Assembly (NCBI GenBank): GCA_030844895.1
Contig: CM061224.1
Span: 29,159,992 to 29,223,991 of the forward strand
Direction: 5' to 3'
DNA: 64,000 nucleotides
DNA from: Ambrosia x helenae
Taxonomy: Eukaryota; Streptophyta; Magnoliopsida; Asterales; Asteraceae
In this document: piece after piece, positions 21,990-32,805 of the stretch
How positions within the stretch are numbered: the stretch's first letter is position 1
Layout of the letters: every line of letters starts with the position of its first letter
Program-made: the position numbers and the translations under genes
The notes under the pieces: generated by a model
The model's input: only the letters and a program-made list of their open reading frames with translations
The model's database searches: none
What the model was told of the DNA's origin: nothing

Positions 21990-23204
21990 CGTCGTTGCCG
22001 TATGTTTAGGACCTTCTGATCAAATATGTGCTGAAGACTCTTATGATCTGTGAAGATTGTGCACTTTGTTCCGTAGAGGTAGTGCCTCCAAATTTTGAGA
22101 GCGAAGACAACCGCTCCCAGTTCCAAGTCGTGAGTGGGATAATTCTTCTCGTGAACTTTTAGTTGTCGTGAAGCATAAGCGATCACCTTCTCGCGTTGCA
22201 TCAAAACACACCCTAGCCCTTGGATAGATGCATCACAGTACACCACAAAGTCCTCCGTACCCTCAGGTAGTGATAATATTGGAGCACTGCAAAGTTTAGT
22301 CTTTAGTAATTGAAAAGCAGCTTCTTGGGCATCTTCCCACTTGTAGGTAATCCCCTTCTGTGTCAAAGCAGTGAGGGGTTGAGCGATTTTTGAGAATCCC
22401 TGAATGAATCTGCGATAATAACCTGCAAGGCCAAGGAATTGTCGGACCTCCGTAGGAGTCTTAGGGGCCTCCCATCTTTTAATCGCATCAATCTTAGCGG
22501 GATCGACATGTATTCCTGCCTCGTTCACCACATGACCCAAGAATTGGACCTCACGAATCCAGAAGTCGCACTTGGAGAATTTTGCATATAACTGCTCACT
22601 TTTCAGAAGTTCCAAGATCAGTCGTAGGTGTTGCTCGTGCTCTCCCCTACTCTTGGAGTAGATCAGAATGTCGTCTATGAACACTATGACAAATTTGTCT
22701 AGATAGGGTTTGCACACACGGTTCATGAGGTCCATGAACACAGCTGGTGCATTGGTCAGCCCGAAGGGCATTACCAAAAATTCATAGTGCCCATAACGAG
22801 TTCGAAAGGCTGTCTTTGGCACATCCTCCTCTCGGACTCTCAGTTGATGATACCCCGACCTTAAGTCAATCTTGGAATAGAAACTCGACCCGTGAAGCTG
22901 GTCGAATAGATCATCAATACGAGGTAAAGGGTAGTGGTTTTTAATTGTCACCTTATTTAATTCCTGGTAATCGATGCACATACAGAAACTCCCATCCTTC
23001 TTCTTCACGAATAAGACTGGGGCTCCCCACGGTGAAGAGCTAGGTCGGATGAAACCCCTATCCAATAGTTCTTGGAGTTGGGTAGATAGTTCTTGAAGTT
23101 CGCCTGGTGCAAGGCGGTATGGTGCACGCGCAACTGGTGCCGCTCCAGTTGCAAGATCAATCTGGAACTCCACTTGACGAACGGGTGGAAGTCCAGTTAA
23201 TTCT
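21974..23204 (-). pseudogene. Tekay-1 pol: reverse transcriptase and RNase H
   Basis: Gypsy RT on the minus strand. It has GFIRPSSSPWGAPVLFVKKKDG, SKIDLRSGYHQL (first catalytic Asp), MPFGLTNAPAVF and the FIDDILIYS catalytic box (about 22655-22685). RNase H follows, with VVYCDAS and FTDHKSLQHIF. A TAA immediately upstream (near 23203) interrupts VFP-ELTGLPP, and the frame changes at the RNase H end (RRWVDS then stop). The frame is open from the upstream stop; the GTG at 23173 is not taken as a start. Confidence 0.94.
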
Positions 23205-23640
23205 TATGGAAAGACATCGGGGAAATTTCGGACCACTGGGATGTCCTCAATCTTGGGTTCAGTTTCAGCTCGAGTATCAGATATGTTAGCCAAAATGGCC
23301 GGACAGCCCTTACGAATACACTTCTGGGCCTTCAGATAGGAGATGATGCCCACCATGGCACCACCTCGATCTCCCTGTATAGATAAAAGTTCTCCACTTA
23401 GGAGGGGAATACGAACGATTTTCTCCTGGCAGAGAATTTCAGCATGTTGCTTGGACAACCAGTCCAAGACAACCACGAGATCAAAGCTACCTAAGGTGAT
23501 AGGTAAGAGGTTGATGGCAAACAACTGCCCGTTCAACTCTAGCTTACAGTCACAATGTATATGGGTTACCTCGACAGGCTCCCTATCAGCCAATTCGATA
23601 GAGTATGGGTATCTAGAAGAGTAGGAACCATCCCTAGTTG
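23204..23640 (-). pseudogene. Tekay-1 protease region, frame-disrupted
   Basis: Aspartic protease region. The YDTGADYSFVSS active-site strand is readable on the minus strand near 23680-23640 in one frame, and IELAD, then ITLGSFDLVVVLDWLS and the linker IEDIPVVRNFPDVFP in another (ORF 23204-23593). In related elements the second motif is GMDWL; here it is VLDWL. At least two frame changes separate active site and body, so no working protease can be made. Confidence 0.85.
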
Positions 23641-23683
23641 TTTACTAAGTGTTGATGAAACGAAACTATAGTCCGCACCAGTA

Positions 23684-24493
23684 TCATATAAAAATAGAAG
23701 TAAGAGTGTTGTTCAAGGAACACATACCCGTCACGACGTTATTATCAGTCCTAGCCTCCCCAAAGCCAATCACGAACGCTCTACCGCGAGCCCCATTGTT
23801 GTTGTTCCCGTTGTTGTTGTTGCCATTACCATTACCGTTACCGTTCAGTTGCGGGCAGTTCCTCTTGAAATGATTCACACTCCCACACTTGAAGCAACCT
23901 TTTTCAGTGCCCTTATGCTGTGGCCATCCTTGTTGATGTTGAGAATTTCTTGGAAGCTTGACACGACAGTCTTTAGCCACATGACCAGCTTTTCCGCAGC
24001 GCTCGCATAGTTCCACCTCACAATTACCAGAATGATGGTGCTTGCACCGATTACACTTCGGGTGTATCCCCTTATAGTGGTGCTGGTTTTTGTCGTAACG
24101 AGCCTTGATGTTTCTACTACTTGGTATCTTATATACGTCTTCTTCTCGCCTTCTTTTGTTGTTACTAGCACTAGATGACTGTGCTTCATGTGTAGGTACT
24201 ATCCCTTCTTCGCCGTTTTTATTTGCCAGCTCATGAGCCAAGCGGGTGATCTGCTGAATGTTGCCCAAGTTTATCGGTGTGGCCGTGCTCATGACCTGGG
24301 GCGTAAACCCCTCTATATGGAGTTCAAAGCGTCTGAAAAGCGGGCTTATTCGATTAGAGTCCATAGGTGGGTTACGAGTAGGTTGGCTAGTTTGAACAGC
24401 TGCAAGGGCTGCAACTACCCTTTCGTTAATCATTGCGTTCAGTTCCGCCTGTGTCATGTTGATGTTTCCCCGTCCACGTCCTTGTCCAGCCAT
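23684..24493 (-). pseudogene. Tekay-1 gag with internal capsid deletion
   Basis: Begins MAGQGRGRGNINMTQAELNAMI, the usual Tekay Gag start, and ends with three zinc knuckles (CNRCKHHHSGNC, CERCGKAGHVAKDC, CFKCGSVNHFKRNC) and an Asn/Gly run. The capsid core is missing: sequence jumps in frame from the Pro-rich linker (PTRNPPMDSN) to the capsid C-terminal part (ELHIEGFTPQV, QQITRLAHELA). Tekay-2 and the third element have about 150 residues there, including DCKP..FSGTEG and LTWWN. The frame runs on into the protease start and stops at SIFI. Such a Gag should not build a particle alone. Confidence 0.88.
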
Positions 24494-25165
24494 TGTAATC
24501 CTACATCCACCTTAAGCTCATGAGACACAAATATATGCGGGCTATACGATCGTTCACACGTAGTGTAAGCGAACTGGAATAAAGAACAAACTTCAAGAGA
24601 GCAACTCAGTCTTGACTGGGTCTAGAATAAAAGAAAGAAAGATCAAGCGAATGAAGATAGGAATCAATCGTCTCCGTGCTCAGTTAAAAATAATAGAGTC
24701 TCCATATTCGATCTCTTCGGGTTTGATGGGTTTGGGTTCTTTCTCTTATTCCTCTTCCTCCTCTTCCTCCTCCTCTAGTGGTGTAAGTGTAATCTAGAGT
24801 TATTCGTATGTAGTACTAACGTCCCGCTCGTTCCTCTTAGTAACCGTCCTTGCTCACCTGTAATGTTGCACCGTGTTCAATGGTTTTTTCTCGCACTTGT
24901 ACTCGATGGCTAACTCCCATCCGTGAAGCTGGTTGGAATCTTAGTCTCAATTGATGCACCACATGACCTAGCCTTCGTCCTTCACCAAGGATGTGCTCAA
25001 TATCGAATTTAGTGTTAAAGGATTATGCATCTCCTATAAATTGTTAAGCAAGTTTACATAGCCCGAAAGCTAGTTGTGCACTTAAGCTGTGAGTGTACTA
25101 ATGCAATGCTTATGCTATGACAGTTATAGACTAGACTCACCATGCAGCCCTAGTTCACTATAACC
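24494..25165 (-). other. Tekay-1 untranslated leader
   Basis: Between primer site and gag. Short frames only; a CT-rich microsatellite (CTCTTCCTCC-type) lies at about 24748-24778. Confidence 0.6.
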
Positions 25166-25183
25166 AATGGCTCTGATACCAAT
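25166..25183 (-). promoter_or_regulatory. Tekay-1 primer binding site, Met-tRNA
   Basis: Minus-strand TTGGTATCAGAGCC just inside the 5' LTR. Confidence 0.92.
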
Positions 25184-25184
25184 C

Positions 25185-27891
25185 TGTCACACCCTCAAAT
25201 TTCCACTGCGGAGTTTTACCGCGAGGCGCATGACAAACCAGGACCCATAGCCATAAGTATCATGAACGACTCTAAATGCCCAAACCATTTAGTTCGTTTT
25301 AAGAAAAAGTTTCAAAGTTTAACCAAGCAATTTAAAGTAATGCGGAAGCGTAAACAAAGTAAAACAATTGCAAAAGTCTGCGCAAAACAACGCGCCCAAC
25401 CCAAAGTTTAAAAGTACGAAATAATAAATATTCATAACCCAAGACACAAATGATGCATGCCCTAAAACGTGCTCCGTACCTAAGGACCTGCAAAGCATGC
25501 TAAAATGTGTCAACATAAAGTCGGTGAGTTCACAATATAAGTAAGCGATGTAAATAAAAGTGTAGGTTCTCAAACCCAAAAGTCAAGTGTACAACGTTGG
25601 TCTCTCAGACCCTGTAAACAATAGCTAATTCAAATGTCAGGGGTAGCTAGCCCACTCATGATAACTAAAAACGGCGAATACCGAACTACTAATGAACAAG
25701 TTCCCATAACCGGGATAAGGATGCCTTGCATCATTGTCCATCGACAATGATTATGTTTGAAGCTAATAGTTCACATCCGTGCCCCCAGCACGATGTGAGG
25801 TTTGTTAGACCTAATAGCGCTATCAACTAATTAACCCGCTTGCCCAACCGGCAATTGATTCGGTATTTTGAAGGACTTAAAAGATGTGTTTGGTTTAGTT
25901 CATCAAGGACATATATATGAATTAGTAAAAATAGATTCACCACGTGAACCATGCACCCCAACCCGGGATGTGTAAAAGAAAGTTGTCTCAAGATAGACTA
26001 GAAAACGTTACCAATGTGGTCTCAACCCGAGACGCATGCTTTGAGAAAAAGTAGTGAAACTCACCTTATCGCGTAAGCAAAGAATCCGAACAGCAAGTAT
26101 TATATGCTACCGACACCCTAATAACAGTGTCACTACGTGAGTATAGGCGTAACATCATTACACCATATAACTCGTTTGTCCAAGGCGTTTTAATATTCAA
26201 AAGTGTGTATGCGACGCCTAGTGATTCTACATGCAATAGTAAACCCTACGGACTTGTTGGTGAATGAGTTGGTTATAATTAGTTTCTACAGCCCGTATGT
26301 GTCATAAACATGTGTACTTCCGTTATATGTTAATTTTAGATCACCTAAGACCTCAAGTAATCACATAAGCACATAATACACAATCTGTGTTTTCAGGACA
26401 GATTGTGCGCCATCAAAACAAATTTATTTAAAATAGTAAACCAGTGAGTTATCCTCCCAAATTTTTACTGAATTTTCTTTGGGATTCACTTGGCAATACC
26501 TATTTTTGTTTTGTCTTAATTCCAAACACAAAAATTATAACAATTCGTACAACACAGCAGTGTTCAGAAAATTTCCTCAACAGGTCAGTTTAGTAGGAAA
26601 ATTCTTAAAAATTGTGTATTCATCCAAACGAGATGAATCCACTTGGAAAAGCTCTATTTTTCCAGTATTGACCTACTGTAAAAATTTCATAACCTAACTC
26701 CTTGTAAATCTCAAGTTATGACCATTTAAAGTTAGCCCAATTTACAAATCCGAAAATCTGATATGACCCCTAATCAATTAAAATTCCAAAAACGACTCAT
26801 CCGGCGTCCAAAACACATGATTTTACCCATTATGAAAAACTAAGACCAGGTGTGACCTAACCATGCCAAGAAAACACTAAAATCATTATGTTAGAGCCGT
26901 GTTACAGCTCCTACAAATTTGACTAACCATTCTGTCCAGATTTTAGTTTCGCCTAAATCATACTTTAATCGCCTACCGTGTGCATAAAAACTATTAACAA
27001 TCATCAATTATCAACACAAAACATTCCTAATACCTATTCCATCAGATTCTATGATTAAACATGTCAAGATCAAAGCTTTAAGAATCAAAACACCAATTAC
27101 TTGCGCAACAAGTATCCTATGATGTTACTAAGCGTTTATGAGTATGTTTAATCCATTTAATCTTCAAAAAGATTCATGCTTTAATGTTTTATAAACTCAT
27201 TCAGACCTGGACAAACTTGTTATATGACTTTTATTAATGAAAACACAAGATAGAAGCACAAGAAATCGTAAAATATACCCTTAGCTCTCCCAATCGATCA
27301 ATCGCGCGCCTTGGAGCCTCCCAATTGATGATCTTGAGCCTTAGCAGGGGTTGTTTGAGTGAAATATTCGTGTGGGCAGTAAGGGGGCGATTAGGGTTGA
27401 GTATGAGGGTTGCATGGGAGTTAAGGATGCTTAAATATGAGTTTGAGGCGGTTTAGACCCGTCAGGTCAAATGGAGCGGCCGCTCGGTGCCTGTGAGCGG
27501 CCGCTCACAGGTCCGGGTGGCGCGCTTTTGCCTCGTTTCGCCTCCTGACGCGTTATCCTTCGACGTTTTCGTTATTTCGGACCATAACAAGTGTAACCCC
27601 ATGCATTAAGACCCTAATCAACCTCATGCTCCACTTTTAATGATTTCTATTAACGTGTTCGGTTTAGGTTCACATAATCACGTATGGTTTTCACATAAGT
27701 TTGTCAGGTATCACCGAGACACATAAGTTTATTTTTCACCAACGTCCGAGGTTCACTAATCATGCAATCACACATTGACTCATAACCATGCACGTATGTC
27801 TTATCTAACTAACTAACCCTAGTTAAGTATAATGCAAGGAATGTAACTAGAGTTTAGTTAAAGTGAGAACCTGAATTTTCGGGGTATCACA
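25185..27891 (-). repeat. 5' LTR of Tekay-1
   Basis: 2707 bp copy of 17539-20242. It differs by a 4 bp tandem step near 27810, a 1 bp indel near 25576 and a few substitutions. GGTAG follows at 27892. Confidence 0.95.
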
Positions 27892-28282
27892 GGTAGAAGG
27901 AATTGGAATGAAGAAGCGGTCTATCTAGGGTTTAAATGAGGACGCGTTTCTTATGTGTGGAGAGTGAAAACCGCATTGATGATGATTACCCTTTCTCATT
28001 CTCATTCATATTCAATTGGGGAAAAAGAAAAAGCTTGGGTTTCTTGATTGCATTCAAGAGCAGGGTAACTGAAGATGTGATATTGAAGGAGATGGTTTCA
28101 AAAACAATGATTTGGAAAAACTTGCTTTAGTCATTTGTACATTTATCATTAAAGGTTGTACACATGGGTATAAAAGGAACACAAGGGGTAAAAAATAGAG
28201 AATTACACTTGTGGCTTTTCATATGCCATCTTAAAAAGATGGTAAAATTACTATATTGTACATCGAGTTTCTTTAATATAGT

Positions 28283-28313
28283 ACTAGCAGGAACCCGCGC
28301 GTTGCGGCGGGGC
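28283..28313 (-). terminator. Helitron 3' terminal hairpin and CTAGT
   Basis: GC-rich stem-loop followed by TTCCTG and CTAGT on the minus strand. In Helitrons this hairpin is the rolling-circle stop signal. Confidence 0.82.
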
Positions 28314-28998
28314 TTCATCCGTAAACTTTTATTACATATATAATAATTTTAAACTAAAAGTCATCATGTATTCTTATGTGACAATTATTTTGGTGGAAGT
28401 CCTTTGATATTGAAAGCACAAATAAAAAATAAAAATTTATGCGGGAGAATACTTAAAACATGAATCAGAAGACAAGATTTCAGTCTCTGAAAAAAAAGTA
28501 GTTAAATACTCTAAATGAAGCCATAAAAAAATAAAGAATGGCGTCTGGGGTGGGTTTGCCATCCCGTAGTACTAACTGGTCGATTTTGTGGTATATTCCT
28601 GAATATGCTCCAAACGTATATATGTCATTTCTCATGTTGGCGATTGTTTCGTCTAATAAGACACCCATACCCTCATTATGAAGAATTCTAATTAATATAA
28701 TATTCTATTCATTTAATCTAAATAAAAAACGTAAATCACTTTACATACGTATTAAAAGGAATTATCTATCAAGTTACGGAAGTTACAAAAATGTCAAACT
28801 ATGTCTAAGTATAAACACCAATCAGTAGTATGTATGAAAATGTCAAGTTATATATATTTCAATAAATAAATATCACATAATGCGAAAAAAATAACTATTT
28901 CTATATAATTAGAATAGTGAATATGACAAAATGAATATAAAAGTGCATGTAAAACTAAATAGTTAATTTGTAAATTAAATAACTATCAAAAGTCTACA

Positions 28999-29001
<3 letters not shown>

Positions 29002-29035
<34 letters not shown>
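29002..29035. repeat. (AT)17 microsatellite
   Basis: Uninterrupted AT dinucleotides. Confidence 0.95.
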
Positions 29036-29037
<2 letters not shown>

Positions 29038-29039
<2 letters not shown>

Positions 29040-29383
29040 ATAGGATTATTAGAAAAAGAGGTTACTAAATAAAATTAAAGGCAATTAAATTAATAATTTT
29101 CTAAATATATAGGTATATGTTCGAGTCATAAAAATCCTTAAAAAGTCTATGGATTTAAATATATAAATTAAGTAGTCCAAAATATATATTTAATTGAAAA
29201 ATATCATAAAATTATCAAATAATCACTAAAGGTCGAGACTAAATATCTAGACCAAAAAATACATAATTGAATTCTATGAGAAATAATAATATGTCTAAAA
29301 GCGTCTACAATATTTCTATATATTAATAAAATATCGATTTAGAGTTATATGTATAAATTATATAATGTGTATAGTGTGTGTAT
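29038..29383. repeat. direct repeat copy 1 (~346 bp)
   Basis: Starts GAATAGGATTATTAG and ends at a GTGTATAGTGTGTGTAT phrase. Copy 2 is at 29470-29820. A 36-base repeat (28669-28704 and 29433-29468) shows the duplicated unit was originally longer. Confidence 0.9.
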
Positions 29384-29469
29384 TAATTTAGTCCAATTCA
29401 TAACATGTTTTAATTCATTAAAGTATATTTACACCCTCATTATGAAGAATTCTAATTAATATAATATTT

Positions 29470-29820
29470 GAATAGGATTATTAGAAAAAGAGGTTACTAA
29501 ATAAAATTAAAGGCAATTAAATTAATAATCTTCTAAACATATAGGAGGTATATGTTTGAGTCATAAAAATCATTAAAAAGTCTATGGATTTAAATATATA
29601 AATTTGAGTAGTCCAAAATATATATTTAATTGAAAAACATCATAAAATTATCAAATAATCACTAAAGATCGAGACTAAATATCTAGACCTAAAAATACAT
29701 AATTGAATTCTAAGATAAATAATAATATGTCTAAAAGTGTCTACAATGTTCCTATATATTAATAAAATATTGATTTAGAGTTATATGTACAAATTATATA
29801 ATGTGTATAGTGTGTGTATA
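29470..29820. repeat. direct repeat copy 2 (~351 bp)
   Basis: Matches 29038-29383 with scattered substitutions and small indels. Confidence 0.9.
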
Positions 29821-30118
29821 TAAGTATGATATATATATATATAAAGTGCTCCAATAATAACTTCATATATCTAAAATAGTTCTGAATATTAAGAAACATT
29901 TATAGAATTTTAGAATATATAACGTATAACCGTACCTTGATTGAAATAGGGAAAAATAACTAGTATATTGACGATCTTGAGATCTTTATGTTCGAAGTGG
30001 GTGTTAATCAGAGCTTGGCAATGGCTGCATTCTTGTGATCAAAATGGTGATTGAGAGGATGCTTTGTGTGTGAATCACAACATAATGACATATGAGATCA
30101 AGCCAATGGTTATATAAA

Positions 30119-30557
30119 GGGGTAACTTTGTAGAAATGTAACAAAGTTAGCTAACTGTTCCAATTAAATCACTCAAACTTTTTTTGTCTCTCTAAAGTCA
30201 TTCAAGTTTCATTTAGTGTTCCAATACTATGTAATTATCAGGTTTCCAGGTTAAAGTGATGATGTGTCAGGTTTTAATATTTTTTAATAAATTTTTTAAA
30301 CTTGTAAAATTTAAAAAAAAAATTATTTTTTCTAAATCTTCATTTTATAAAACTCACCTAATAAAAATAATATCCACGTAAGCATTAAAATGAAAGAAAA
30401 AATAAAAATAAAAAAAGAAGGTGACCTGATGACCTAGTAATTACATAGTATTAGAACAACAAATGAAACTTGAATGACTTTAGAGAGACAAAAAAAAGTT
30501 TGAGTGACTTAATTAGAACACCAAGCAAACTTAGTTACATTTGTATGGCATTTCTCC
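30119..30557. mobile_element. MULE-type MITE, 439 bp
   Basis: Terminal inverted repeats of about 120 bp. The left arm has CACTCAAAC then TTTGTCTCTCTAAAGTC near 30165-30200; the right arm has the reverse complement near 30475-30515. A 9 bp target duplication TTATATAAA (30110-30118 and 30558-30566) flanks it. Nine-base duplications are typical of Mutator-like elements. No ORF; mobilised by an outside transposase. Confidence 0.85.
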
Positions 30558-31689
30558 TTATATAAATGCATTTCTAACAAGTTCTTATTTATTGCCATGA
30601 CTCTTCATTGGCAAATTAATCATAATCTTCAATTCTATTTAATTTAGTCCAATTCATAACATCATATATGTTTTAATGTATAAAGGGGGTTACATTGTGG
30701 AGAAGATATTAACCGTGTATTAGTCACATGTACTATAGGCATGATATGTTGTATAAAGGGGCATAATGGGAAGAAAGAGGCTAAAATACAGAGATGTATG
30801 CTTATGCCTCTTCATATGCCATCTTAAAATGGTAGTGAAATTACCTTGATGCCCATCTAGGATGCATTATATAATAGTATAGATACAATAACTTTTAAAC
30901 TAAAAGTCATCATGTATTCTTGTTTGACAATTATTTTGGTTTTCATAATGACCTAGTCAGTCGCGAATGAGACGATGCCTATTTCTTTTATTTGAGTTTG
31001 AATATGTTAGTCAAATTTTTATGTATTATTTTTAGTATAAGTTAATAAGTTTTTTTACAAGCTTTTAAAAAATACTATTACATTATAAATATAAATGCTA
31101 GATGTAATAACACTACATTATTGTTTGTCATTTATTACACTACATTATTAAATGCTAAAATGTAGAGGGATAATATTATAAATGAGAAATTATTTATGCA
31201 TTAACACTTGTACCAAATGCAAAAACAATGTTTTTATGTGGAGTAAAGTGCACGGATGGTCCCTGTGGTTTGCCCAAATCTAAACTCTGCTCCTCAACCT
31301 TTGGAAATTACACGTATAGTATCTGTGGTTTGTATTTTGTTTCATCGATGGTCCCTGACTTGGATGGAGGTTAAGTTTTTCAGTTAAGTCAATGTGAAAT
31401 TACTAAATTACCCCTCTTTAAAAAAATAAAAAAAAAACCCACCACCACCCCCCCCCCCCTCTGTTATATCTCATCTTCTCAAACCCACCAACCATCACCA
31501 ACCACAACCATCACCACTACCATCTTTTTCTCTCTCTCTAGCCCATAACATCACCCAAACCCCCTTTCTGATTATAACACCCACCCCTTTCTATTTACCG
31601 ATGAAATTGCCGACGACGATGGTGTTGTACGGCGGTAACATGTCAAAATTATTGACAGGAAACTACATGAGGGACGAAATTAGAGTTTC

Positions 31690-31959
31690 TGTAACATCCC
31701 GCCCCTCTCACCACCAATATTGTCCGCTTTGCCCATCCAGAGCTCACGGATTTGTTTTTGGTTTCCCAAGTGGAGACTTCCCAGGAGGTCACCCATCCTG
31801 AAATTTCTCCCACCTGAGCACGCTTAACTGTGGAGTTCTCCTCTCATCCACTAACATTAAGCCCCAAAACGCGTTGGTTATTTAAGAGGCAAGACATTAC
31901 TTATGAACCAAGGATCTCTCCTGGCCACGGCCGATGTGGGATTTTCCTAGGGTGTCACA
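31690..31959 (-). repeat. Cassandra 3' LTR with 5S-derived segment
   Basis: On the minus strand, about 31838-31768, it reads GTTAAGCGTGCTCAGG then GATGGGTGACCTCCTGGGAA, matching the 5S rRNA internal promoter (A-box area and C-box). The part between is degenerate compared with 5S rRNA. Confidence 0.93.
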
Positions 31960-32043
31960 TTCACCCCCCGTTAGAGTCTCATCGTCCCTGATGAGGTGTG
32001 CACCCACCATCCCGAACGGCACAGGAGTGGCTCTGATACCATC

Positions 32044-32313
32044 TGTAACATCCCGCCCCTCTCACCACCAATATTGTCCGCTTTGCCCATCCAGAGCTCA
32101 CGGATTTGTTTTTGGTTTCCCAAGTGGAGACTTCCCAGGAGGTCACCCATCCTGAAATTTCTCCCACCTGAGCACGCTTAACTGTGGAGTTCTCCTCTCA
32201 TCCACTAACATTAAGCCCCAAAACGCGTTGGTTATTTAAGAGGCAAGACATTACTTATGAACCAAGGATCTCTCCTGGCCACGGCCGATGTGGGATTTTC
32301 CTAGGGTGTCACA
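32044..32313 (-). repeat. Cassandra 5' LTR with 5S-derived segment
   Basis: Second copy, no difference seen from 31690-31959. Pol III promoter boxes are in the sense orientation of the element. Confidence 0.93.
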
Positions 32314-32805
32314 GTTTCGGTAGGCGTCATCTGAGATGACGGTGCTAGAGGTTGGGACAGTGGTTTGTTTGCAGCAGGTCTTCTTGGTGGTGGTGGCCGA
32401 AAATGTTAGTGGTATGGTGGTTTGTTTGCAGCAGATCTTCAATAAGTTTCAAAATGAGTGAGGTGGTGGTGGTGGTGGTTGGAGGAGGAGGGGGTGATGT
32501 TGGTTATTTGAGGAGGAGGTGGTGGTGCTGGTCATATATATAAAAGATTAAACTGCTCGGATGGTCCCTATGGTTATTTTGGTCATTTTACATGACTTAA
32601 CTGATAAAATTTAACGACGTTAGCTGGTAGGGACCAAAATGTTATAAAATGTCAACGTTGGGGACCATTGAAAATATATAGGGGCATACGTGAAATTTGG
32701 ACAAACCACAGGGACCATCCGTGCACTTTACTCTTTTTATGTGTCTTAAAATTAAATGAAAATTACTATCTTGCCCATCCAGAACCTATTATATAGTAGT
32801 GTAGA

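Larger units (their letters stand above)
17539..27891 (-). mobile_element. Tekay-type Ty3/Gypsy element (Tekay-1), complete but defective
   Basis: A complete LTR retrotransposon on the minus strand: LTRs 17539-20242 (2704 bp) and 25185-27891 (2707 bp), target duplication GGTAG (17534-17538 and 27892-27896), Met-tRNA primer site by the right LTR and a polypurine tract by the left. Order from the 5' LTR is gag, protease, RT, RNase H, integrase, chromodomain, as in chromoviruses of the Tekay clade. The LTRs differ by only a few substitutions and two small indels by eye, so insertion is recent. Gag lacks most of its capsid, protease has frame changes, and pol has a stop near 23203 and a frame change near 21985. 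It probably moved in trans. Confidence 0.95.
14986..28287 (-). mobile_element. Helitron with captured CBL and B3 gene pieces, split by Tekay-1
   Basis: Minus-strand Helitron. Its 3' end reads TTCCCACTAGT followed by T (14986 outward), with the CTAGT terminus and T target expected for Helitrons; the usual GC hairpin before it is degraded. Its 5' end is inferred near 28283-28287, reading TAGTACTATATT on the minus strand. This is similar in sequence and in what follows (a TTTTAAGATGGCATATGAA block) to the 5' end at 30883. Removing Tekay-1 leaves about 2.9 kb. It encodes no RepHel and is non-autonomous. Inside are pieces of two unrelated host genes, all on the element's own strand, a typical Helitron capture pattern. 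Confidence 0.72.
28283..30883 (-). mobile_element. Helitron, non-autonomous (2.6 kb)
   Basis: Minus strand. The 3' end is textbook: hairpin CCCGC/GCGGG (28294-28298 with 28307-28311), a short spacer and CTAGT (28287-28283). The 5' end reads TCTATACTATTATATAATGC preceded by A (30883). No RepHel coding sequence. It contains a (TA)n tract, a 0.35 kb direct duplication and a MULE-type MITE. A minus-strand open frame at 28480-28668 has no family I recognise. The base after CTAGT is A instead of the expected T, because the neighbouring Helitron's 5' end abuts it. Confidence 0.75.
31690..32313 (-). mobile_element. Cassandra TRIM retrotransposon, 624 bp
   Basis: Two 270 bp direct repeats (31690-31959 and 32044-32313) that I read as identical flank only 84 bp. 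The target duplication is GTTTC (31685-31689 and 32314-32318). The 84 bp carry, on the minus strand, a primer site TGGTATCAGAGCC by the right repeat and a polypurine tract AACGGGGGGTGAA by the left. No coding capacity. The repeats contain 5S rRNA-derived sequence on the same strand, the defining mark of the Cassandra family. It is nested in the MULE-type element and is very recent. Confidence 0.95.
31241..32733. mobile_element. MULE-type non-autonomous DNA transposon, 1493 bp
   Basis: Ends GAGTAAAGTGCACGGATGG and its inverted complement. The inverted similarity reaches further in a degraded form (GGTCCCTGTGGTTTG at both ends). A 10 bp duplication TTTTTATGTG flanks it (31231-31240 and 32734-32743), compatible with a 9-10 bp Mutator-type duplication. 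No transposase ORF. The interior has a CCACC/GGTGG-rich stretch on each side (31440-31510 and 32450-32530) and a nested Cassandra element. Confidence 0.82.
30884..32805 (-). mobile_element. Helitron remnant, 3' end missing
   Basis: The 5' end reads TCTACACTACTATATAATAG preceded by A (32805). It is homologous to the 5' end at 30883 through a TTAAAAT..AAATTAC..TTG.GCCCATC block. The left end (30884-30950) matches the subterminal 3' region of the neighbouring Helitron (28345-28400) but stops about 40 bases short of where hairpin and CTAGT should be. A MULE-type element (31241-32733) fills most of it. Confidence 0.6.

Noticed and set aside
31770..31838. 5S rRNA gene
   Set aside because: Only part of 5S is present, twice, inside 270 bp LTRs with a primer site and a polypurine tract between them; it is Cassandra.
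31601..32181. Short ORFs across the Cassandra LTRs
   Set aside because: They repeat because the LTRs repeat; no protein similarity.
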